Of a DNA stretch of 46,947 nucleotides, positions 1-7,899 are shown piece by piece (positions within the stretch are counted from its first letter, which is position 1; the number at the start of each line of letters is the position of its first letter). The stretch is from positions 4,490 to 51,436 of the IMG/VR virus record IMGVR_UViG_3300012012_000763; one strand, 5' to 3'. The position numbers were made by a program, and so were the translations under genes. Source of the DNA: a virus. The notes beneath the pieces were generated by a model that saw only the letters and a list, made by a program, of their open reading frames with translations, did not search any database and was not told the origin of the DNA.

Positions 1-1
1 G

Positions 2-1093
2 TCTTGGGGTGGTAATGCATTTGGTAATTTAGGATTTAATGATACAACAAACCGTTCAAGTCCAGTACAAGTTGGAACTTTAAGTAATTGGAAAGAAGTG
101 AGTTCTGGATATCTCCATTCTCATGCTGTTAAAACAGATGGAACACTTTGGGGTTGGGGATATAATGCACTTGGGGGTTTAGGATTGGGTGATGCTGTAA
201 ATAGATCTAGTCCAGTGCAAGTTGGAACACTTACTAATTGGTCAAAAGTTGGATCTATATTTGCGACTGCATTTGGATTAAAAACAGATGGAACGCTTTG
301 GAGTTGGGGTAGGGGGGGTGAAGGACAACGCGGTTCTAACAATGCATTGAGCACATCGTCACCAGTACAAATAGGCACTAGAACATGGTCTTTTATTGCT
401 GATGGTGGAGGTGGTCTTCCTTCTATGCAAACATATCATATGCTTGCAGTTAGATCCGATGGAACTCTTTGGACATGGGGTAAAAATGATGCTGGTCAAT
501 TAGGATTAAATGACCTTGTATCACGTTCTAGTCCAGTTCAGATTGGAACTGAAACAAATTGGGCATCTGGTGAGGTTGGTGGTAGTTCAACTATGGCAAT
601 CAAAACTAATGGAACTCTTTGGGCATGGGGATTGAATACATCTGCTATGCTTGGATTGGGTAATACAATAAATCGTTCTAGTCCAGTACAAGTTGGCACG
701 TTATCATCATGGGTATCAGCCAGTATCGGTGAACAACATACAGTATTACTTCAAAATAATGGATATGTATTAACTACCGGTGCAAGTAATCAAAGTGGTG
801 AACCTGGATTTGAAACCAACCGTGCAATCAATCGTTCTAATCCAGTACAAATTGGTATAGATACAAATTGGCAAAAAGTTAATATCGGTAATACTTCTAT
901 ATTAGGATCAGCTCCGCCTCAAATACTTGCACAAAAAACAGATGGCACACTATGGACTTGGGGTGGAAATACCGTAGGTAATTTGGGTGATGGAACTCTT
1001 ACAACTAAATCTTCACCAGTTCAACTTGGTAACGAAACAACTTGGGTTAATTTTGATGCAGAACAACATTTTGTTGGTATAAAACAATACTAA
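2..1093 (+). CDS. RCC1-repeat beta-propeller protein (5' end outside window)
   Basis: The reading frame is open from the first bases of the window, so this is the C-terminal part of a longer protein; the GTG at 98 is an internal valine. Seven repeats of roughly 45-55 residues carry the RCC1 signatures KTDGTLW-WG and RSSPVQ(V/I)G followed by a Trp. RCC1 repeats fold as a seven-bladed propeller. In phages such propellers are found in tail-fibre or other virion surface proteins. The neighbours (sugar-modifying enzymes and a fibre-assembly-like chaperone) fit a host-recognition region. The fold is secure; the receptor-binding role is inferred from context only. Confidence 0.75.
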   Translation, partial: SWGGNAFGNLGFNDTTNRSSPVQVGTLSNWKEVSSGYLHSHAVKTDGTLWGWGYNALGGLGLGDAVNRSSPVQVGTLTNWSKVGSIFATAFGLKTDGTLWSWGRGGEGQRGSNNALSTSSPVQIGTRTWSFIADGGGGLPSMQTYHMLAVRSDGTLWTWGKNDAGQLGLNDLVSRSSPVQIGTETNWASGEVGGSSTMAIKTNGTLWAWGLNTSAMLGLGNTINRSSPVQVGTLSSWVSASIGEQHTVLLQNNGYVLTTGASNQSGEPGFETNRAINRSNPVQIGIDTNWQKVNIGNTSILGSAPPQILAQKTDGTLWTWGGNTVGNLGDGTLTTKSSPVQLGNETTWVNFDAEQHFVGIKQY

Positions 1094-1105
1094 TACAAAA
1101 TAAAG

Positions 1106-1137
1106 TTTGCTTATATTGTAAATTATTCGTATATTTG
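1106..1137 (+). promoter_or_regulatory. Bacteroidota-type housekeeping promoter
   Basis: TTTG at 1106-1109 and TATATTTG at 1130-1137 are separated by 20 bases. This matches the Bacteroidota -33/-7 consensus TTTG-N19-21-TANNTTTG exactly. Transcription would start near 1142-1146, about 25-30 bases before the ATG at 1171. It probably drives the sugar-modification cassette with the unmodified host polymerase, hence early or constitutively. Confidence 0.7.
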
Positions 1138-1170
1138 TTATATTTTTGAAGAATAAAAAGGTTATATGTT

Positions 1171-2175
1171 ATGGAAAAAAAAATTCATCCACTTGATGAA
1201 GCACTTTCCTATGCCATAAATGGTGCACCGGAAAGAAGTGAGGAGATATTGCGTGATCAACCACAAAATGATTACCGTGTTCTCTTTAATTTAGGGTGGC
1301 ATGAAATGCGAAATGGTAATATGAAAAAAGCATTCGAGCATTTCAATTATGGTCGTTTCATTGATGTCTTTGGTCTTCCTGCACTACCAGGAAAGATATG
1401 GAAAGATGAACCACTTGAAGGCAAAACACTTCTTTTCCGATGTGAAGGTGGCTATGGGGATCAAATTCTTAATTTTCGTTTTGCCAAAAGATTTGAGGAG
1501 ATGGGTGCAAGGGTTTTAGTTTCATGTGCACCTGAATTAAAGGCATTATTCTCTCGCCATGGATTTATTTGTGTTGATAATGAAGTTATTATGTGTGCAC
1601 ACTATGATTATTGGGTGCCTGCTATGTCTGCCGCTTATGTTTTGGATATGGAATATACGGATCTAGACGGTTCACCGTTTATTTTTCCAACAGAACCAAG
1701 AAAATTGTTTTCAAAACCAGGAACACTTAAAGTTGGTATTCGTTGGAGTGGTTCTCCTGAGTTTGAAGATGAACAACATCGTAGATTTCCACCAGAATTG
1801 ATGATAAACCTCCATGATATTCCAAACACAACATTTTATTCACTTCAGCGTGACGAAAATCTTGTTGATGGTCTTCCGTTTGGTGATATGCGTGAACAAA
1901 TGAAGACTTGGGATGAAACTGCCAACATAATTGCAGGTTGTGATGTGATAATTACATCATGCACATCAGTCGCTCACTTATCAGCTGCTATGGGTAAACC
2001 AACTTGGATAGTAACGCCTATCATGCCATACTACACTTGGGTTGTTCCTGGTAATACTTCTCGTTGGTATGATAGTGTTAGATTGTTTAGACAAGAAAAA
2101 TATGGTGAATGGGAAGCTCCTTTCCAAAAAATCCGCGAGGAACTGACTAAATTAGCAGAAGGGCATTCAAAATGA
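1171..2175 (+). CDS. TPR-linked glycosyltransferase (GT9/GT41-like)
   Basis: 334 residues. The N-terminal ~70 residues look like TPR helices (VLFNLGWHEMRNGNMKKAFEHF). The rest has GT-B features: a Gly-rich FRCEGGYGDQILNFRFAKRF stretch, VGIRWSGSPEF, and near the C-terminus ITSCTSVAHLSAAMGKPTWI, the acceptor/nucleotide-binding type segment of heptosyltransferase-like TPR proteins. It should transfer a sugar from a nucleotide-sugar to a protein or glycan. The start follows AAAAGG about 10 bases upstream. The stop overlaps the next ATG (ATGA at 2172), so it is co-translated with the methyltransferase. Its target could be virion proteins or host surface glycan. Confidence 0.7.
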   Translation: MEKKIHPLDEALSYAINGAPERSEEILRDQPQNDYRVLFNLGWHEMRNGNMKKAFEHFNYGRFIDVFGLPALPGKIWKDEPLEGKTLLFRCEGGYGDQILNFRFAKRFEEMGARVLVSCAPELKALFSRHGFICVDNEVIMCAHYDYWVPAMSAAYVLDMEYTDLDGSPFIFPTEPRKLFSKPGTLKVGIRWSGSPEFEDEQHRRFPPELMINLHDIPNTTFYSLQRDENLVDGLPFGDMREQMKTWDETANIIAGCDVIITSCTSVAHLSAAMGKPTWIVTPIMPYYTWVVPGNTSRWYDSVRLFRQEKYGEWEAPFQKIREELTKLAEGHSK

Positions 2176-2771
2176 TAGACCATTACTACTATAAAATTCA
2201 TGGTTGGTTTGTTCAAGAAAATTTATTTACACAAATGGTATTATCATGTAATGATGTAGACGAATATCACTTTGTAGAGATAGGCAGTTGGAAGGGGAAG
2301 TCATCAACATATATGGGTGTTGAGATAATCAACAGCGGAAAGCGTATAAAATTTGATTGTGTTGATACATGGGAAGGTTCAAAAGAACATTTAGATCCTC
2401 AAAATGTTTCATACGAACCATTACTAAAAGTTCCAAACGGACTTTACAATGAGTTTATTAAAAACATAGAACCTGTAAAGTCTGTTATCAATCCTATTCG
2501 TATGACATCAATTGAAGCATCAAAATTATACAAAGACAACAGTTTAGATTTTGTGTTTATTGATGGTGCACATGATTACTTTAATGTAAAACAAGACATT
2601 GAACATTGGCTACCAAAAGTTAAGAGTGGTGGTTATATTGCTGGTGACGATTATGTATGGCCACCAATCAATATGGCAGTAAAAGAAATCTTTAATGAAA
2701 AACAAATAACAAGTATTCGGTCAGCCGCTTATCAAGGAGCAGAGCAAACATGGTTAGTTCAAAAAAGTTAA
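2172..2771 (+). CDS. SAM-dependent class I methyltransferase
   Basis: 199 residues, of the Methyltransf_24 type. Motif I is VEIGSWKGKSSTYMG (SAM-binding Gly loop), followed by an acidic FDCVDTWEGS strand and DFVFIDGAHDYFNVKQDIEHW, then GGYIAGDDY. These are hallmarks of small methyltransferases found in polysaccharide and sugar-modification clusters. It begins inside the stop of the upstream glycosyltransferase, and its 3' end overlaps the next gene by 22 bases. This tight coupling suggests the three enzymes act on one glycan or glycoprotein. The substrate cannot be read from the sequence. Confidence 0.75.
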   Translation: MIDHYYYKIHGWFVQENLFTQMVLSCNDVDEYHFVEIGSWKGKSSTYMGVEIINSGKRIKFDCVDTWEGSKEHLDPQNVSYEPLLKVPNGLYNEFIKNIEPVKSVINPIRMTSIEASKLYKDNSLDFVFIDGAHDYFNVKQDIEHWLPKVKSGGYIAGDDYVWPPINMAVKEIFNEKQITSIRSAAYQGAEQTWLVQKS

Positions 2772-3538
2772 GTATAGATATTGTTTTACGAACACACAGT
2801 TTCATAGACATTCATGCAAATCCAACACCGAGATATTGCGGGGTTGATAAAACTACCTTGATATTCAAATGTGTTAAGTCATTGGTTCAATCTGCGGAAC
2901 ATTATGATGGCAAAATACACTTTGTTTGGTTTGATGATCATTCATCACAAACATTGATTGATGGATTACATGAAATTTTCAAAACATCAAAACACACTTA
3001 TGAATTTAATGCATTAGAATTGCGTGGATGGAATGCATCTGGTCATGCACAATTTGATAGAGGTCGTTCATCAGACGCAGACTTGGTTTATTTTGTGGAA
3101 GATGATTACTTACACTATCCTAATGCAATTGTTGATATGGTAGATAGCTATGAGAGGTTCAAAACAAATTTAGGAACAGAAGTTGCAATTCATCCGTATG
3201 ATGATCCAGATAATTATTTACCAAAGTTTATTGATGAAACCCGTGTTGTTCTCGGTAGAGATAGACATTGGAGAACAAACAAGTATTCCACATTTACTTT
3301 CATGTGTAATCCTGAAATAGTAAGAAAGTTTTGGAGTAGATTTTATACTTGTGCAACCGAATACATGACTGAATGGGGTGAGGCAAATGAAATACAAGAA
3401 GGAACTACTATCAATCATATTTGGCGTTGGGAAGTGAAATTATTTACACCGATACCGTCACTTGCTCTTCACATGGGGTATGAAAGACAATTAGATCCGT
3501 ATATTGATTGGAAGAAATTGTGGGATTTAATTCAGTAA
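2750..3538 (+). CDS. GT-A-type glycosyltransferase
   Basis: 262 residues. It begins with the beta-strand SIDIVLRTHSF typical of GT-A nucleotide-binding domains. FVWFDDHSS and LVYFVEDDYLHYPNAI follow; the EDD is a plausible DXD-like metal/nucleotide-sugar site. The start ATG lies within the 3' end of the methyltransferase, implying translational coupling. It is the last gene of the host-promoter-driven cassette and is followed by two late-promoter motifs. The family assignment is by motif only; donor and acceptor are unknown. Confidence 0.6.
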   Translation: MVSSKKLSIDIVLRTHSFIDIHANPTPRYCGVDKTTLIFKCVKSLVQSAEHYDGKIHFVWFDDHSSQTLIDGLHEIFKTSKHTYEFNALELRGWNASGHAQFDRGRSSDADLVYFVEDDYLHYPNAIVDMVDSYERFKTNLGTEVAIHPYDDPDNYLPKFIDETRVVLGRDRHWRTNKYSTFTFMCNPEIVRKFWSRFYTCATEYMTEWGEANEIQEGTTINHIWRWEVKLFTPIPSLALHMGYERQLDPYIDWKKLWDLIQ

Positions 3539-3539
3539 T

Positions 3540-3564
3540 CATATTTATTGATATGATATTTATT
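3540..3564 (+). promoter_or_regulatory. tandem late-promoter motifs
   Basis: CATATTTATT at 3540-3549 and GATATTTATT at 3555-3564, 15 bases apart, both ahead of the ATG at 3582. This is the only place in the window with two copies of the recurring YATATTTATW element side by side. Confidence 0.55.
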
Positions 3565-3581
3565 GAACAACGGAATTTCTA

Positions 3582-4097
3582 ATGAGATATGCATTTGTAG
3601 AAGACGGTATAGTAAAACAAAGTAACAGACCATTACCTAATGTTTGGGCAAATGTTTCAAACTTTGATTTATTTGATATATCAACATTAAAGAATTATGG
3701 GTGGTACCCGTATAGGTTTGTTGAGGCACAGAAGGATGTATATGATATTGTAGATGGTTCATATTTTTCTATTGAAGAAGACGAAGTTGTTGAATATCAA
3801 ACAACAAGAAAAAAAACAGATGAAGATTTACAAAATGAAATAATAAATCAATGGGGAAATGTTCGTGCTCGTAGAAATATAGAATTGATGGAAAGTGATT
3901 GGACACAAATTCTCGATAGTCCTTTTACAGAAGAACAAAAGGAATTGTGGAGAATTTACCGTCAGCAATTACGTGATATAACTTTACAAACGGATCCTTT
4001 TAATATAACTTGGCCAAATAAACCACAACCGGGCGAAACTATAATAGAAGAAGTTGTGTCCGATGTTGAACCAGAACCAGGAATTACAAATGAATAA
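3582..4097 (+). CDS. tail-fibre-assembly / phage tail APC-like protein
   Basis: 171 residues. The C-terminal half has the pattern RARRNIELMESDWTQI, then EEQKELWRIYRQQLRDI and a Pro-rich TWPNKPQPGE end. This pattern is characteristic of the Phage_tail_APC family and of many fibre-assembly chaperones. The N-terminal half (FDLFDISTLKNYGWYPYRFV) is also typical of these proteins. The product probably helps fold or attach a fibre such as the RCC1 protein upstream. Its last 8 bases overlap the start of the next gene. Family recognition is fairly good; whether it is a chaperone or a structural piece is not settled. Confidence 0.6.
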   Translation: MRYAFVEDGIVKQSNRPLPNVWANVSNFDLFDISTLKNYGWYPYRFVEAQKDVYDIVDGSYFSIEEDEVVEYQTTRKKTDEDLQNEIINQWGNVRARRNIELMESDWTQILDSPFTEEQKELWRIYRQQLRDITLQTDPFNITWPNKPQPGETIIEEVVSDVEPEPGITNE

Positions 4098-4833
4098 TCC
4101 AATTACTAAATTGATAAAAGAAATGAACCTTGCCATATTCAATGAAAATGATTTGGTAGATAAGGATGTTCTTGTTATTTATCCTGGTAAATTTCAACCC
4201 ATGGCAATGTATCACAAAGAAGAATACGATAGAATTTGCCGTAAATTTGATAAACAAGATGTTTTTATTGTTACCGATGATATTACAGATCCAATAGAGA
4301 AACCATTAACATTTGATGAAAAATCTGCAATTATGAAAAGACACAATGTTAAAAATGTCATGCAATCAAATACCCCATTTCATGCAACAAATGTAATTGA
4401 AAAGTTTGATAGTGATAGCACTATTGTAATTTACGCGGTAGATAAAGATGATGTATCTAAATTAAAAGATTACAAAAGATTGATGCGTTGGAATGGAAGT
4501 AGTCAATTACCATATAAAGATATTCAAAATCCGTATGTGTATTATATGATAGTCAATCATGTTCGATATGATATTCCAAGTTTTGGCGAAATGACATCAA
4601 AAAGTATTTTTGCTGCTTTGGGTGATAGAAGTGCTAAATTGGCAGAATTGAAGTCTCGTTTTATTTCTATATTTGGATGGTTTGATGTTGATATATTCAA
4701 TATGATTGTTTCCAAGTTCAATACAAAACGTGGAAAGTTAAAAGAAGTTGAAAAGAAAAAAGGTGAATTGAGACCACTTCACATGATAACAAGAAAATTT
4801 TGGAACAAAGTTTACAACGAAATAATAAAATAA
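4090..4833 (+). CDS. nucleotidyltransferase-fold (cytidylyltransferase-like) protein
   Basis: I chose ATG 4090 rather than the upstream in-frame ATG at 4054 because CCAGGA lies at correct spacing and the overlap with the previous gene is then only 8 bases; the product has 247 residues. VLVIYPGKFQPMAMYHKEEY matches the G-(R/K)-F-Q-P..H strand-loop of HIGH-superfamily nucleotidyltransferases. VFIVTDD and KPLTFDEKSAIMKRHNV correspond to the second conserved block. Similar proteins recur in marine and freshwater T4-like phages near structural genes. The substrate is unknown; nicotinamide-nucleotide adenylyltransferase is one possibility. Confidence 0.6.
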   Translation: MNNPITKLIKEMNLAIFNENDLVDKDVLVIYPGKFQPMAMYHKEEYDRICRKFDKQDVFIVTDDITDPIEKPLTFDEKSAIMKRHNVKNVMQSNTPFHATNVIEKFDSDSTIVIYAVDKDDVSKLKDYKRLMRWNGSSQLPYKDIQNPYVYYMIVNHVRYDIPSFGEMTSKSIFAALGDRSAKLAELKSRFISIFGWFDVDIFNMIVSKFNTKRGKLKEVEKKKGELRPLHMITRKFWNKVYNEIIK

Positions 4834-4847
4834 TAAAAGGTTATGTT

Positions 4848-5465
4848 ATGGACATTAAAATTGATAGTATACAAGATGTAAAAAAACTTCTTGATGGAAA
4901 ACATGAAAGTCAAAATAAAATTGCCGTAGGTTATATTGGTGAAAAAACTGAAAACGATAAAGACCGTAAAATTGGTGATAAGTGGTTTGATGAAGATGGA
5001 AATGAGTGGGAACAAAAAAATGGATATAAAGTAAAATTAGGAAAAGAGTGGCAACAAGAATTACACAATTACTTAAATACTTTTCAAAACTGTCCAAAAG
5101 AAACATGCACATGTGGTATGCCAAAAAGACTTGATCAAAAAATGAAGGCAATACATGGAATGTGTTTTGACTGTGTTGTTGATATGGAACATAAAATTCG
5201 TCTTGAGGGCAGATGGGATGAATATGAAAAAACAAAGTTAAAACAAAATGCTCTTGCTTGGCTGGAAGATGCAGAAAAAGACAAGGATGCCATTGCAAGT
5301 GAATTATCACGAATGGAATTTACAAATGATTTTGGTGATAACGAGAAATGGAAAACACCTTTGAACAAAGAAGAATTGTTAGAAAAAATAGAGAATGAAT
5401 TTGTTGAGTTCAGAAAGAACTTTATTGAACAATTAGAAAAAGATTTAGGAGAAAGAGTTGAATAA
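4848..5465 (+). CDS. conserved Cys-rich (zinc-binding-like) protein
   Basis: The start is ATG 4848, preceded by AAAAGG; an in-frame ATG at 4800 would run deep into the previous gene. 205 residues. A central cluster C-x4-C-x-C followed about 20 residues later by C-x2-C (NCPKETCTCG ... HGMCFDC) looks like a treble or zinc-ribbon knuckle. A charged, mostly helical C-terminus (ENEFVEFRKNFIEQLEKDL) follows. I do not recognise the family with certainty. Its position between a nucleotidyltransferase and small membrane proteins gives no clear role. Confidence 0.55.
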   Translation: MDIKIDSIQDVKKLLDGKHESQNKIAVGYIGEKTENDKDRKIGDKWFDEDGNEWEQKNGYKVKLGKEWQQELHNYLNTFQNCPKETCTCGMPKRLDQKMKAIHGMCFDCVVDMEHKIRLEGRWDEYEKTKLKQNALAWLEDAEKDKDAIASELSRMEFTNDFGDNEKWKTPLNKEELLEKIENEFVEFRKNFIEQLEKDLGERVE

Positions 5466-5724
5466 ACTTAATCCAGTTGCTCAAACTTTTAGTGGTTTAA
5501 GTGGTCGAATATCATCAAAAAGAGTAATGATGTTTTTTTCTTTTGGTGTTATGATATTTATGGCAATAGTATCAACCTTCTATGAAAGAAAAGTTGAACA
5601 ATTTATTTTTGATGGTTTTCTTTACATAGTAGTCGGTAGTCTTTTTTCAGTAGCATCAGAACAATTTGCAAACAAATTTACAAAGATAGAAAATGGAGAA
5701 ACGGATGAAATCAATAATAATTGA
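5458..5724 (+). CDS. small two-TM membrane protein (holin candidate)
   Basis: 88 residues, starting at TTG 5458 behind a good Shine-Dalgarno (AGGAGAAAG), overlapping the previous stop by 8 bases. It has two hydrophobic segments, MMFFSFGVMIFMAIVSTFY and FIFDGFLYIVVGSLFSVA, and short polar ends. Size and topology fit a class II holin or another small phage membrane protein. No endolysin is visible in this window, so the lysis assignment rests on topology and on the coiled-coil membrane pair 1.5 kb downstream. Confidence 0.5.
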   Translation: MNKLNPVAQTFSGLSGRISSKRVMMFFSFGVMIFMAIVSTFYERKVEQFIFDGFLYIVVGSLFSVASEQFANKFTKIENGETDEINNN

Positions 5725-6280
5725 AAGGGCAGTTCCCACAAATAAAAAACTTTATTCAAGAATAAAATCACGAATTAAAAGTAAATATAAAGTATGGCCA
5801 AGTGCTTACGCATCTGGTGCTTTAGTGAAGGCATACAAAGCTGCTGGTGGTGGATTCCGTAATGTTAAAGAAACTATTGTAAATCCAGGATATCAACTTG
5901 AAGGATATGCTACAAATCCTTGTGGTGAGATTACTGAATTGCATTTTCGTCTCCAAGAAAACGAACCAAATATGATGAATGAGGCGGAATATCGTGGAAG
6001 AAAAGTTAGTTTAGGTAGACCATTTAGAACACCAGGTGGTCCTAAAAAGTTTTCTGTTTATGTTAAAAAACCAAATGGTAATGTTGTAAAAGTAAATTTT
6101 GGCCATAAGGGAGAGGGTGGAAAAAAAACTATGCGTATTAAAAAAAGTAACGCAGCTCGTAGAAAATCATTCCGTGCTCGTCATAATTGTCAATCACCCG
6201 GACCAAGACATAAGGCAAGATATTGGTCATGCCGTTTTGGATGGCCTTCAAGTGGCAAGGGTGCAATAGATAAAACATAA
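5705..6280 (+). CDS. conserved basic T4-like phage protein (ARRKSFRARHNC type)
   Basis: I chose ATG 5705 (GGAG 6 bases upstream) over ATG 5693; 191 residues. The N-terminal domain has YKVWPSAYASGALVKAYKAA, a block seen in many T4-like and large-phage proteins. The C-terminus carries VKVNFGHKGEGG, then ARRKSFRARHNCQSPGPRHK and ARYWSCRFGW, with two Cys and several His/Arg suggesting metal or nucleic-acid binding. The protein is strongly basic. The C-terminal module recurs in marine T4-like phages, but its function is not known to me. Confidence 0.55.
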   Translation: MKSIIIERAVPTNKKLYSRIKSRIKSKYKVWPSAYASGALVKAYKAAGGGFRNVKETIVNPGYQLEGYATNPCGEITELHFRLQENEPNMMNEAEYRGRKVSLGRPFRTPGGPKKFSVYVKKPNGNVVKVNFGHKGEGGKKTMRIKKSNAARRKSFRARHNCQSPGPRHKARYWSCRFGWPSSGKGAIDKT

Positions 6281-6283
6281 TGT

Positions 6284-6817
6284 ATGAACATTAGTGTATT
6301 CAAATCAGTAATGCGTCCAATTTTGGATGCAAATAATGTTGCAAATAGGTCTGTTTTTGCTGGTATAATGGCAAAAGCATATGAAGTTTCAACGGTTGGT
6401 TTTGCAGGAACTACATTTGGTGCTAGGTTAGTAAAAGGTGATACTGCATTTTTGGAAAAATGTATAAATGATGCATTAGATGCAAATTTTGCAGATACAA
6501 CTCGTGGTTCAAATAGAGCCGCATATACATTGATGGCAGTTGGTTTTATGGGATATTGGGCATCTGCAAAATTTACACCAACACCTTTTTTACCGGCTAT
6601 GACCACAACTATAAGAGGTCCTGTTGTTAAAATTCCCGGAACACTCGAACCGCTTGCTTCAAATATATTTTATTCGTTTGTTCTTGGGTATTCCGAGAAA
6701 CATTTGGATGCATTGACAACTGCTTTGAAGGCATTTCAAAGAACAATTCAGGGTAGTGTAGACGGCACAACTTCTACCGGAGCTGCTATTATTCTTCCAT
6801 GGATTAGTATAATTTGA
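6284..6817 (+). CDS. hypothetical protein, possible virion component
   Basis: 177 residues, beginning 3 bases after the previous stop. It is rich in Ala, Gly and Thr and has no charged coiled coil. Two blocks look structured: MRPILDANNVANRSVFAGIM and SNRAAYTLMAVGFMGYWASA. The C-terminus is hydrophobic (GAAIILPWISII). Composition resembles small virion structural or decoration proteins. I do not recognise the family, and no catalytic motif is visible. Confidence 0.45.
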   Translation: MNISVFKSVMRPILDANNVANRSVFAGIMAKAYEVSTVGFAGTTFGARLVKGDTAFLEKCINDALDANFADTTRGSNRAAYTLMAVGFMGYWASAKFTPTPFLPAMTTTIRGPVVKIPGTLEPLASNIFYSFVLGYSEKHLDALTTALKAFQRTIQGSVDGTTSTGAAIILPWISII

Positions 6818-6825
6818 ACTTAATT

Positions 6826-6834
6826 TATATTTAT
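6826..6834 (+). promoter_or_regulatory. late-promoter-like motif (doubtful, very close to start)
   Basis: TATATTTAT ends only 4 bases before the ATG at 6839. If it works like the other copies, the transcript would begin inside the gene, so it may be chance or may serve genes further downstream. Confidence 0.25.
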
Positions 6835-6838
6835 CAGT

Positions 6839-7183
6839 ATGAACAACACAACTGAAAATATAGTTAAAGAAATAATACGAGAATATATTGCACAATATGT
6901 TCGTGAAGGAAAAAAGCCAAGTGGTGGTCTTACTGGTTGGTTTAGAGAAAAGTGGGTAGATATTTCTCGTAAGAAAAAAAGTGGTGGACACCCGCCATGT
7001 GGCGCTTCTGCTGGAAGTAGAGCCAGAAAAGGTGGAAAGAGGGCATATCCCAAATGTGTTCCGGCAGCAAAAGCCGCTTCAATGTCTTCAAAACAAAAGC
7101 GTAGTGCTGTAACGAGAAAGAGAAAACACGGTGCAACTGCTCGTGGTAAAGCAAAAATGGTTTCAACTTATACAAAAGGTTAA
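6839..7183 (+). CDS. small basic DUF5872-like protein
   Basis: 114 residues, very Lys/Arg/Gly-rich. An amphipathic N-terminal helix (NIVKEIIREYIAQYVREG) is followed by GGLTGWFREKWVDISRKKK, then GGHPPCG and RAYPKCVPAAKA, then a basic tail. This block (W..EKWVDI-R, CG, Y-KC-P) recurs in T4-like phages and a few giant viruses and resembles the family annotated DUF5872; the two Cys and one His could bind metal. The helix resembles N-terminal helices of other proteins in this window and may be a packaging signal. The role is unknown, possibly DNA-associated. Confidence 0.5.
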   Translation: MNNTTENIVKEIIREYIAQYVREGKKPSGGLTGWFREKWVDISRKKKSGGHPPCGASAGSRARKGGKRAYPKCVPAAKAASMSSKQKRSAVTRKRKHGATARGKAKMVSTYTKG

Positions 7184-7185
7184 TT

Positions 7186-7524
7186 ATGGAAGATGTTTTG
7201 ACACAAAAGATTGGCAATTACATAAAAATGATTGCCATAGGTATCTTTACAATACTATTCATCTATGTTGTTTATGACAATAATAGTTCAAAAGAACAAC
7301 TAATACATTCAAAAAAAACTGCAGATAGTTTGGAAGCTCTCATAAACAAGTATGAATTTGATTATACTAATTTGAAAAAAAGAGCAGATGAATTAGACTC
7401 ACTGATTACGATTCGTAAGGATAGTATTCTTATCATTAGAAAGAAATTCTACATTTATCGTGATAAAGAAATAAAAAATCCCGATGAAGCCACAAAATAT
7501 ATTATCAACTTTTTGAAAGACTAA
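7186..7524 (+). CDS. N-terminally anchored coiled-coil protein (i-spanin-like)
   Basis: 112 residues. One transmembrane helix lies near the N-terminus (IAIGIFTILFIYVVY). A long charged coiled coil follows (KKTADSLEALINKYEFDYTN and onward) with a basic C-terminus. This is the topology of Rz-type inner-membrane spanins, and the next gene is a second membrane-anchored coiled-coil protein 3 bases downstream. Against a classical spanin pair, the partner has no evident lipobox. The gene lies directly upstream of the terminase operon. Confidence 0.45.
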   Translation: MEDVLTQKIGNYIKMIAIGIFTILFIYVVYDNNSSKEQLIHSKKTADSLEALINKYEFDYTNLKKRADELDSLITIRKDSILIIRKKFYIYRDKEIKNPDEATKYIINFLKD

Positions 7525-7527
7525 TCT

Positions 7528-7899
7528 ATGAAGTATTTGGTTGCCCTATTATTTTCAGTAACAACAATGTTTGCTACTGAAAAAGACTCAATTATATGTT
7601 TTAAGAAATCCGAAGTAGTAACTTTGGCAAATAAAATTCAACTCATTCGTGATTCGGTAGAATATCTTACCGCAGTTGTAAATGCACAAGATACTTTGAT
7701 AGAGTTCCATCAAACAAGATTTGACTTGTATCATCAACAATTGAGAAACCGTGAACAAGTTATTGATGCTTGTCAAAAAAGAACGGTGGAATTAGAAAAA
7801 ATAATACAAGAACTTCAACCTCGTTGGTATGATAATAAATTACTTTGGTTTTTTGGTGGGGTAGGAACAGTTCTTGGGATAATGTTTGCGGTGCAATGA
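7528..7899 (+). CDS. exported coiled-coil protein with C-terminal TM
   Basis: 123 residues. The N-terminus MKYLVALLFSVTTMFA is a plausible signal peptide. A coiled coil fills the middle (residues ~30-95), and the C-terminus ends in one hydrophobic helix (WFFGGVGTVLGIMFAV). The Cys at about residue 24 is not in a lipobox context. Together with the preceding protein it could span the periplasm for lysis, but the double anchoring is unlike known o-spanins. The stop overlaps the terminase start (ATGA at 7896). Confidence 0.45.
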   Translation: MKYLVALLFSVTTMFATEKDSIICFKKSEVVTLANKIQLIRDSVEYLTAVVNAQDTLIEFHQTRFDLYHQQLRNREQVIDACQKRTVELEKIIQELQPRWYDNKLLWFFGGVGTVLGIMFAVQ

